Shown: positions 1 to 9,400 of the stretch, in pieces
Layout: each line of letters begins with the position of its first letter
Position numbering within the stretch: position 1 is the first letter of the stretch
Source of the DNA: Strigops habroptila
Taxonomy: Eukaryota > Chordata > Aves > Psittaciformes > Psittacidae
Direction: 5' to 3'
NCBI RefSeq assembly: GCF_004027225.2
Contig: NC_044278.2
Coordinates: forward strand, 61,454,243-61,518,242
DNA: 64,000 bases
Translations under genes and position numbers: made by a program
Notes under the pieces: model-generated
Databases searched by the model: none
What the model was told of the DNA's origin: nothing
Seen by the model: only the letters and a program-made list of their open reading frames with translations

Positions 1-157
1 GCTGGGAAGCCTTATATCTAAGTAAATGTGTACTTGGGAAAAACTGAGTTCTTACGAAGCAAGGCCTTCAGGGTTGCAAAGGAATGTAGTTGTGGTGTTG
101 GTTTATGTTTCAGGACTTTCAAGTTAATGCTGTGCCCCCCCCTTTTTTCTTTTTAAG

Positions 158-463
158 GGAGGTGATATAACTAACCATGATGGAACAGGCGGACGGTCAA
201 TTTATGGATCAGCATTTGAAGATGAGAATTTCGAAGTGAAACACACCGGTCCTGGATTGCTGTCAATGGCAAATAAAGGCAGGGATACGAATACTTCCCA
301 GTTCTTCATAACACTTAAAAAAGCAGAACACTTGGACTTCAAGCATGTGGTATTTGGGTTTGTCAAAGATGGAATGGATGTTGTGAAAAAGATTGAATCC
401 TTTGGTTCTCCTAAAGGGCTAGTAAATGGAAGAATTGTCATTACAGACTGTGGGCAAATATAG
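158..463 (+). CDS. RANBP2: RANBP2 last coding exon (C-terminal cyclophilin domain)
   Basis: This exon encodes the last 101 residues of RANBP2 (Nup358), the giant nucleoporin of the cytoplasmic pore filaments that binds Ran and acts as a SUMO E3 ligase. The exon opens after a pyrimidine-rich AG acceptor at 156-157 and ends at the TAG at 461-463. Its translation starts [12 protein letters not shown], runs through the cyclophilin core ([11 protein letters not shown], then [21 protein letters not shown]) and ends in TDCGQI. This covers the second half of a peptidyl-prolyl isomerase fold; the part with the catalytic Arg lies in an exon to the left of the window. The cyclosporin-contacting Trp of cyclophilin A (W121) is His here (AEHLD), as I recall for mammalian RANBP2. 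The order with CCDC138 and EDAR confirms RANBP2 rather than a free cyclophilin. A stand-alone PPI paralogue is the only real alternative and is unlikely. Confidence 0.95.
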   Translation, partial: GGDITNHDGTGGRSIYGSAFEDENFEVKHTGPGLLSMANKGRDTNTSQFFITLKKAEHLDFKHVVFGFVKDGMDVVKKIESFGSPKGLVNGRIVITDCGQI

Positions 464-755
464 AATTATTGCTTTGAGTATACAGATGTTCTAGCAGTAT
501 AAATCAGTATTTAGATGTTAATTGACTAATTATTTCAACTTCTTAAAATGGACACTTCTGATGTATAAATGTAAAATTACAGCTTATAGTTGGGTTTTTT
601 ATGTGTTCTAATTGATTTTTTTGCATGTTAAAGTTCAGACACTGGCATATTTCAGGTGTATTTGTGTTATCCTGACATATTTGTATTAAATGTCAAATTT
701 TAAAAATTAAATCTTAGTCTTGTTAAAAATAAATGTCTTGTCTTCACTTTGGTTT
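464..755 (+). other. RANBP2: RANBP2 3' UTR with polyadenylation signal
   Basis: An AT-rich stretch directly follows the RANBP2 stop codon. A canonical AATAAA lies at 728-733, followed by a T/G-rich stretch (TGTCTTGTCTTCACTTTGG) typical of a downstream element, so cleavage is expected near 745-755. An ATTAAA near 682 and another near 704 are weaker alternatives. The end point is inferred. Confidence 0.7.
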
Positions 756-1429
756 GTTTAAAGAAGAACTTGCGTAGTTTGGCTTCCTGCTCTGATAAAT
801 CTGTGTTTTGAAAATGCAGGCTCTAGGTGCTAATTGCTAGTCAGTAAACTGAAGGCCTTTGAAATGTAATGCTTACTCTGATGTGCAGAAAGCAAGCGGA
901 GACAGCTGGCAAAGAGATGCTGGTTGGTGCTGTCTGAAGTCTCTCAGTAGCACTTCAGTAGTTGAAAGCTGGAGAATAGTTCTTGAATGTTTTGATCAAT
1001 ATTTTGCTAGAGAAGTGTACCTTTGTGTTTTTTTACGTAGAATAGGTCTAAATGCCTTAGTGGAGTGAAAAACAGCTCCTTGATGTTAGGATTTTACCTA
1101 AAATGCCGTAGTACAACCCGCTGCTACTGCTATGATATGTCTCTCCGTGCTTTTCTTAATGTTTATTAGCTCTCATTCCTGGGGCAGAGTTCTAGTAAAT
1201 GGGTCAGGGCCATTTTCTCTCTTAATAGTGAATATATATATATATAAATAAGTGTTGGGTTTTGGGGTTTGTTTAACTTCTCTACAGCTCAGGACTGCCA
1301 TTATCAAGCGTTTTTACAAGGTAACTAATCAGGCATTATTATCTGTAAGCTGGAAATATGTAACATATTCAGCTTTAAGGTTTTTTTTTTTTTTTTTTTT
1401 TGACAGATCTTAGTCTGGAACACGTTTGT
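756..1429. other. Short RANBP2-CCDC138 intergenic spacer
   Basis: No convincing gene is visible here. The spacer holds a short (TA)n run at about 1231-1246 and a 21-base poly-T at 1381-1401 followed by GACAG, which looks like a splice acceptor (see findings). The 69-codon reading frame at 859-1068 has no recognisable similarity and no codon signal. Confidence 0.5.
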
Positions 1430-1760
1430 AGGTGCTGGCCCTGTGGGTCTGGGCCCTACCCCCGCCGCCCGGCCCAGCCGCGGCGAGGGCTGTCCCGGCC
1501 CCGCCCCTCGCCAGGGCCCGGCCCCACCGGGCGGTGTGCGCATGCGCGCCGCCTCCCGCGCCTGCGCCCGCCGGCTGCGGGCCGTGGCGGTTAGTTCGTG
1601 CGCGGCGGTGCGACATAGCCGGCGCCGGCCCGGGCCTCAGCCCCTCCGCCTGCTCTCTACGGGGCGCCGCCGGGGTGAGACGGGAAGCGCGCCAGGGGAG
1701 GAAAGTGGGGGGAGGAGGAGGGGGAAAGCTGCCCCTCCTCGCCGAGTGCTTGGGAGTGGT
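1430..1760 (+). promoter_or_regulatory. CCDC138: CpG island, probable CCDC138 promoter and untranslated first exon
   Basis: The base composition switches abruptly from AT-rich to very GC- and CpG-rich, with GCCCCGCCCC (Sp1/GC-box-like) and GCGCATGCGC (NRF1-like palindrome, near 1538-1547) motifs. There is no TATA box. This is the pattern of a housekeeping vertebrate promoter. A good donor (GGTGAGA, GT at 1675-1676) could end exon 1 at 1674. The only ATG before that donor (1542) gives an Arg/Ala/Pro-rich frame that resembles no CCDC138 N-terminus and leaves phase 1, which does not fit the phase-0 acceptor at 3400. I therefore treat exon 1 as untranslated or unresolved. Placement as the CCDC138 promoter rests on position and strand. 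Confidence 0.7.
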
Positions 1761-1920
1761 GGTGTCTGTGTCCCCTCCCTTGGGGGTCGTCGTAAACACT
1801 GTGGCAGCACATACGCGTATGGCGTGAGAGCCGAAAATGGGGTTTAAACAGGCTTTAGGAGCTTAGGTATAAAGTGTGTGCTTTCTACTCCTGCTTATGT
1901 CCCTCTACGCTGACTGCAGT

Positions 1921-1970
1921 ACATAGAATGGGTTGGATTGGAAGGGCCCTTAAAAAGATCAAGTACAGTG
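1921..1970 (-). repeat. CR1 LINE 3'-end fragment
   Basis: The stretch CATAGAATGGGTTGGATTGG followed by AAGGGCCCTTAAAAAGATCAA is the reverse complement of the standard CR1 3' end. It is short, so it is a heavily 5'-truncated or decayed copy. Confidence 0.6.
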
Positions 1971-2228
1971 CTAGTGCTGAAAAGACATCCTTCTCTGAGC
2001 TTGAAATTCCCTGGAAATTGCAATTCCAAATTTTATGCATTCCCAAAATACAGTCTGAGCAGGTTGGTGCTTAGTTTATGCCTAAAACATTCTGGTGTCT
2101 GCTAGTTCGGCAGCATTGTATGTGAGTCCTCTTACAAGTAGTATACTAGCATATATGAACTATATATAATAGGATAACTCATTTATTTCTTATCTTCCTA
2201 CCCATGTAAACTCTATTCCACATGAGTG

Positions 2229-2321
2229 GCATGGTTTAGCAGTGGACTTGGCAGTCCTGGGGTAAAAGTTGGACTTGATGATCTTAAAGGTCTTTTCCAA
2301 GCTAGCTGATTCTGTGATTCT
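2229..2321 (+). repeat. CR1 LINE 3'-end fragment
   Basis: It reads GCATGGTTTAGCAGTGGACT, then TTGGACTTGATGATCTTAAAGG and TCTTTTCCAA, and finishes with GATTCTGTGATTCT. This is the CR1 3' UTR and its terminal octamer-like repeat in sense orientation. The related copy at 12014-12112 looks like the same subfamily. Confidence 0.8.
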
Positions 2322-3399
2322 TTTGCCACAGCAGTCATTAGCCTTATTTATAATGTGTTAGGTGTGCTTGTGATTTTTTTTTTTTATTTTTTTTGTAAAG
2401 CCCAGTGGCTAGCTCTGTTTTCAGGGAGCAGGAAATGGTGCCATATCTAGTCAACCAGAGGAGAATCAAACCCACAGTTTGCGATAAACTGCTGCAATAA
2501 CCGTAGAGTAAGTTATGATGGGTGTTATTCCTTTGCCAAGGTAAAAGCAATGTTATTTTACACCAGATAAAGCCAGGTTCTTTGCACCGATATGAATGAA
2601 GGAACTGGATTGTAATTCTTTTGTTTCCATTACTTCCATTATTTATGGGCGTGCACAGTGGATTAGGAAGCTGATCCAGCAGCAAAGAGCCCTCCCACGT
2701 GCTGGTGTTTCACAAGTGTTCAAACTCATGCTGCGAGGGAATTAATATGTTGTGCTTGCAAGGAACTAAATGCTAGATTTGTTTGTGCATTTTGTTATTT
2801 TATTAAAAAGCGACGTTTAAGTACAAGAAAATACAGCAGTTGATCTCTTTATTTAGAGTATATGTCCTGGTTTTGATAGAGATGCAGTGAAACGCAACTA
2901 GGATCACGAGAGCTGCTTTGAGTCTAATCTTTTCTAATGTACGTTTAATTGATTTTACTTGTAGCCTTATACTCCTGTCATTCGTTTTTGTAGTATGTAG
3001 TTACAGGTTAGCAGGAAAAAGTAGAGCAGGAAACTTTGGCAGAAAAAACCTAGATATAAAGATAGATGGCACTGTTACCTAATCCTACTTTTATGCTCTT
3101 ATTTTATGTTACTGTCTTCATAAAGTCTTATAGTCTCTCAAATATTTTAACATAAAACACCATGAATATTTCATCATTAGACTGTGGAGAATATGTTTGC
3201 CTCTTTATATTGACATGAAGGCCATTTACATTTGTATATTGAAAAAAAACCAACCTACAACCCACTTCCCTTTTCAAAGACAGCAGTTTGTAGTAAGAGT
3301 TCTGTCACAAGGCATTGTAACTGTGAAACAAGTAAGTTGTAACATGCACTTTACCTGAAAATTCAGACTCTATTATAGTGCATCCGTGCTTTCTTGTAG

Positions 3400-3460
3400 G
3401 ATTGCCTTTCAGGAGCATTACATGCTGAAGAGAAGAGTGGAAGCTCCCTAGGATACAAAG
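3400..3460 (+). CDS. CCDC138: CCDC138 coding exon (first recovered)
   Basis: This 61-bp exon follows TTCTTGTAG and precedes GTAATA. It enters in phase 0 and leaves in phase 1, encoding DCLSGALHAEEKSGSSLGYK. The KSGSSLGYK end resembles the region just after the human N-terminal block. The in-frame codon before the acceptor is a stop, so an upstream coding exon or a downstream start is required. Confidence 0.75.
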
Positions 3461-6400
3461 GTAATACCAAACAATGGTTCTTTGATATATTTTTCAGAGA
3501 AAATATATACTAAAACTGTATCATTCCTAAACTTATTTTAAGTAGTTCTGTATTTTCTCATTTTAGATAGGTAGGCATTCTTGATCAGGGGTTTGTTATA
3601 TCTGGGAGCCAGCCTAGGAACGTTAACGTTCACAGAGAGAGCACAAAGGATGCTTTAGAACAACGGTTCCCAACTTGTTTGTGTTGAAGTCCTGCTTGAA
3701 GTGATTGGTAGCAGTCCACCTCATAATGCTTGGCTTTAACTTGACTTTAACTTAACTTGGCCCTTGTTTATTTCTTAACATCAGCTTCTTAAATGCAAAA
3801 TAGAATTGTTACTATCTTCTGTATTCCAGGTGACATGGACAGCTCACTGGGAAATACAACTATTTCTTTATCCAAATGTTCTTTAGAGTCAGAATTTACT
3901 GCAAGTGGAAGAGAGAACAGCATCGGATCTTCTAGGGATTTCCTCCAAAGTTTTAAAGTCTGGGATTGGTAAGAGGCGTTTTCTCTTCAGCTCTCCTTTA
4001 TCATTTGTTATCTTTTGTAATCTAGGTAAACCATGAGTAAACAATACATTCAGATTGCGCAGATGCAGAAGTCATTTTAAGATTCTTTTCTTACTAAGCA
4101 AAGAACTGTTTGTGGCTGAGGTATGAAATAATGTGAATGCCGATTTTAATGAGGAGTATTGTCTCACTTTCTAATGTAATCTGTGTATGCTGAAATTGCT
4201 GATGGGTTACAGAGATGATATAAACTGAACTAGGAGGAAAGCAAAGACTGATAAACAGCTTTAAGTTTATTTAGAGACAATTTAATTCCAAAAGGCAAGA
4301 AGTATCTTTTCAGGGCTACTTTACCCTAAATATGAAAAGTAATTTAAAAAGTATTTTGTATTTTTAGCTTTCCTGGAATTTGGTGATGGGTGATGAAAGA
4401 AGAGCGTTTTACCCGCTGCACACATGCTTATGGCCTGGAAATTCTAGTTATTCTTACTAATTTTATGTCAGCAACATTACTGATTGTTGTGGTCAAAATC
4501 TTGAGAGTAATAATGCCTTTTATCCCAATGATTTAACTCTGCTGTTTGTTATCAGTCAAATCTCAAATTCTTAGATTGAGCCATGTTTACATTTTTGTAT
4601 GGACTTCTCGCAATGCTCTATATGTAGTATGTGAGAAAGGTATCGAGTAATTTCTGATTATTGCTTTTTTGTATTTGTTTAGGTTTGAGGATGAGCAAGA
4701 TTCATTTTGTGATTCAAGTGGTCTAGAAATAGAAGAAAAGACCATTAATTGGTCTGAAACTGATGAAGTTCAAAATACAGCTATATATGTGGAAACAAGT
4801 AAGAAATACTGAATTTTAAATATTTTTACAACTCTGTGAAGTATAACGTGTAATTTAAGAAACTTTCTAGTAAATATATGTTTGTTCGATTCAGAAATAT
4901 AATAATCAGCAAAAACGTATTTTAGTTTGGGGATTTAACCTTTCATGTCAGTATGAGTAACACCTTTAGAATTAGTTTAGGAGGTCCAGCATTCTTGATG
5001 AAATACTGACATACATTTACAAAAGAAAAATCAACTTTTTGTGAAACTGGTTGCCAGGTGATTTTATGATATAAATGAAGAAACAGGATGGTTTGGAGGG
5101 GATTTTGTTTATTTGTTTTGGTTTATTTTGTTTTAAGCAGCTAGCTGCATTACCAAATAGTACAACTCTGTTAAACCAGATGTCTTTTTTCAGTTTAAGG
5201 TTGGAAAACTGGCAGTAGATAGAGAAAGAAAGTTACCTGGTTTTCTGCTAGCTCAGGAAATTCTAGCTAGAAGATGGTAGCGGGGACCAACTGGCACTCA
5301 TTCACAACAAACATATGAAATTGCTGCTGCAGTTGGAGGGGTTTGTGAATCAGTGTAGCTCTGTCTCTTGTGGAGAGTTTTAGGTTTAGAAGGACATTGA
5401 TGTATTCTTTTAAAAGCGTGTATAGAAGTGTAGATACAGACAGACAACCAACCAACCCCAAAGTGGCTATAAGGAACCTCAGAAGCTGGGCAGAACAGAT
5501 CAGTGTAACTGTAATAGATTCTCATCAAAGATTGTATTAAATGGGTGGGGACTGTATAAAAGTAGCTTTCTGGAAACCCATTCTTTCTGAAAAGAAAAGA
5601 AAACAAAACACAACCCCCTTCTCCCCCCCAGCCAACCAACCAAAGAACAACGAAAAGAATTTAATTGCACCAGGAAAATTGCATAGTTTATAGTATTTGG
5701 GATCAAAGGCAAAATAAACACAAAACTGATGAATATCACATTCACTTGTTTCAGATATGACTACTTTTTTTCTGATTTCTTTTCCCTTCCCCTCCCGTGT
5801 TTCTGTGACGATTTGTGTGGCATTTTACTAGTTATGCTCTCCTTCCTCACCCATAAAGCAGACACACTGGCTGAACAACAGGTTTGGTGTACTATCCTGC
5901 ACCAGCTGTGATGGTTGCAATGCATACCACCAATTAGCCCTGTTAAATCATTTGCATATCTTCTTGATGCTCCTTCTCATTGTCCTTCTTTTCCCTTCCA
6001 TAGTTGCCTGCCAAGTAAACTACCTATCGCTAACTATTTTTCCTCATTGGTCTGAGTTTTGCTGTGTCTGTACCTGTCATGGTTTAAACCCCACAGGCCG
6101 CTCAGCCCCACACAGCTGCTTGCTCACTTTACCTTCCCCCCAAGTAGGGAGGGAGAGAATCAGAAAGGTAAAATTGAGAAAACTTGCAGGTTGAGTGAAA
6201 GACACTTTAATATGTAAACAAAAGCCCCACATGCAACCAAAGCAAAACAAGGAATTCATTTGCCACTTCCCATCAGCAGGCAGGTGTGCAGCCATCACCA
6301 GGACATCAGGGCTTCATCACCCATAATGGTTACTTGGGAAGACAGGTGCCATCACTCTGAACATTACCCCCTTCCTTCTTCTTCCCCCAGCTGTAGATGC

Positions 6401-9400
6401 TGCGCATGATGCCGTATAGTCTGGAATATCCCTTTGGTCAGCTGGGGTCAGCTGTCCTGTCTGTGTCCCCTCCCAGCTCCTTGCACACCCCCAGCCTGCT
6501 CGCTGGTGGGGTGAGAAGCAGAAAAGGCCTTGACTCTCTGTAAGCGCTGCTCAGCAGTGACTAAAACATCCCTGTGTTATCGACACTGTTTTGGTCACAA
6601 ATCCAAAACAGCTCTATATGAGCTACCAGCACAGTACCTAAATTTGTATTTCTGATACTGTCATCTAGGTAATCTTGCCCTGGTGTGGTACCTAGGTGCA
6701 GTCGGCCTTGCAAGACATCTCTCCTCAAAAGATCATAACACTTGCCTTCAGTTATCTGTGAATTTTGGGTGTTTGACTATTTTTGAAATCCAGCCATTCC
6801 TCACTGTGCTGTCTACAACTTTCATCAGCTTCTTACACTGTAATCTGTCATGTCTACCTGTTTCTCCTGTCGTGACCAGCAGTTTCTTAAGTCTTCTTCT
6901 CTTAACTTCAGTGTCAGGCCGAGGTCTAGTCAGCAGCAAATCACTTGCCTGAAGACCTTACAAAAATAATAGGAGATTTTGGCTACATTATGATTCAGTC
7001 TCTGCATAGATTTCCTAGAGATATGTATGAGATTTCTATACTGAAGTGGAAGGTATAGTTTTACTTATAAAACTCCATTGATCACTGATCATTTCAGCCA
7101 AGTCACGGAACCCAGCTTTGAGCAATTCTCTGTAATTCTTTAGAAGATTACGTTCTCATTTTGATACATCTTGCTCTATAGTTGTTACTCTAAATGGCTA
7201 AAATAACTTTTCACTGTTTTGGAACAACAGCAATATCATTATTTATATAGGATTAACTTTCTAATGAAAAATGGGTTTTTCCTTTCCATAGGCAGCACCT
7301 TACCTTCCCATTTGGCTGCAAATACACAAGAAAATAGTGACCAAAGTATTACTAATGGTTTGCTAAGGAAAATTGTAAGTGGAACTAATGCTCAAGCATG
7401 CAGTAGTCAAGGCTTAATACCGCCTCACATCAGTCAAATTTATGATGAATTATTTGTCATACATCAGAAGCTTCAGGTAGGAGCTGGAATCACTTTAAAC
7501 ATTTTGTTGAGTAATGTTACAAAGATTCTCACTTTTGACAAAGAATTCAGAAATTACTTATACACTAAATAACTATTACTTTTATACTAAAACTATGACT
7601 TATTACTGTTGCTTATACTAGTCACAATTACTTACATACTAAAACTCTATCATCATCTACCTCTTCCCCTAAATAAATTTGCTGCTTTGGTAGTGGTACT
7701 TTGTCTTGCATAGTGGGTAGATAACAAAATTCAGCTTGAGGGAGTTTGAACACAGTGCTTCCACATCCAAGAGTGTCTTGTGATGCACTATGGGCGTAGA
7801 GGGAAACAGCTGCAAGTACTGCTTCTCCTGAGAGCATCCAAAACTGTCCTCTTGACCCTAGGCATTCATGGCCTCCTCTTAAAACCTTCCATTCTGCCTT
7901 ATCTTTATTTTCCTGCTGCTGGGGAATCCCAACGGTTCATCCCCTAGAAGGCCTAGGCCACTAATAGAAGAACCTCCTATATGGCTTTATTCTGTAATAG
8001 CTCTCATGCTTCTGCTGGATTCCCTGCCAGGACTGCCTTTTGCATTATATGATATAAAAATTATTTTGTTTCTCTTTTTCCTCACTGCTTTTTCAGGGAT
8101 GCTTCCCACTAATCAAAGAAACAACATAGTAATCTAATGTTCAGTGCTGACAGTCATGTCAGACTCTGTTTGGTCTTACAGAACTTTTGAAAGCAAAAGC
8201 CTAGGTTTAATTGTCTAGGTTTATACTTGAACAACCATGTAGAGTTGAATTTTGTATTTTGGGAGGCTGAGCCATCCTGATGCACATCAAAGTCATTTGG
8301 GTTAAGGTGTGGGGAAACTGAGCATAGATGGCCATCAGGATAGTTTTAATGAGTAAGCTCTTTTGTAACACACTATAATTTTACAAAAAGCTAAGCATAT
8401 CTCTCAGAGAAAAAATTTAAATTCAGTATAAATTGTGACAATTTCATGGGTTTTAAAGCCATTTCAACATTTTTTTTTCTTGATGCAGAGAGAAAGTTTA
8501 GTACAGCAGGAATATGCGTTGCAACTCCAGAAAAGAGAGCATTTTCTAACAGAGCGAGAAGCAGTGCTTTTTAGACATGAAGCAGCTTTGGCTAAAATAC
8601 GAGGTGTTGAGGAAGAAGTTCACACAAAATTTGGAATTATAAAAGAGGTGCAGTAATATATTAAGTGATATTTATTGCTCTACATGCCATTAATTTTGTT
8701 ATCTTAAGCCATCACATGTTTGCCGGATATATAATGCTTATTTTTTTTAAATGCTTGAAATCCATAAATGAAAGATTTATGTAAAAAGTACCACATAATA
8801 TTTTTAGAGGTTTGTATTGCTTCTGTTTCAGAATGGTGCATTTAATTGTCTTATGCATAGGTATGTTTCACTGTTACAATATAGAAAAGAGGTAACTTGT
8901 TTCTAAAATAGAAATATATGACCAATATTAGAGAAAAAAGTTGTGGTCTATCTGTACTTGTAAGTAACTTAAATTAGTATCTTTGCATTAGCTGTAGTCG
9001 AAGTAGATATCCTTGGGAAGACTTGAAGACACAATGAGATTTTACGACATAACAACTATTGCAGAGAATATTAGCAAAAAATACTCAAAAAGTTCAAAGG
9101 AAGAAAAGATCAACCTAACTTTGGGAGTGTGGGAGGAAACGAAATGGTGTGATTTTGCTATAAGAAGAGGTGGTAATAACAGCACTGTTCTTGTGAGTGT
9201 TTCCTATTGAATTTAGGTCTTGTAAAAAGTTTTGGTTATTATCCAGAAGGTCACCAAGAGAAGCCCTGAAATGTATGAACTTTGTGTCAAAACCATAAGC
9301 TGAGAAATTAGATTTCTTTAAATTGTGCAGATAAACCTTTCCCGCAAGCTGTTGAGGATAAGACTACATGTTAAAAAGGGGAAAAAGGCGTTGTAGGAGT

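Larger units (their letters stand above)
1675..3399 (+). other. CCDC138: Presumed CCDC138 5' intron; expected first coding exon not found
   Basis: The stretch lies between the CpG-island donor (1675) and the first coding exon I can support (3400). Apart from the two CR1 pieces and T-rich runs near 2371-2395 it shows nothing recognisable. The 113-codon minus-strand frame at 2344-2685 has no known similarity. I searched by eye for the roughly 50 N-terminal residues present in human CCDC138 and did not find them. Confidence 0.5.

Noticed and set aside
1410-1847. Long Arg/Ala/Pro-rich frames on both strands of the CpG island
   Set aside because: High GC removes stop codons in all frames, and none matches a known protein or the expected CCDC138 N-terminus. 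They are kept only as a possible untranslated exon.
2860-2900. TGTCCTGGTTTTGATAGAG, like the start of the avian LTRs
   Set aside because: Only about 15 bases agree, with no following LTR sequence, no opposite end and no target duplication.
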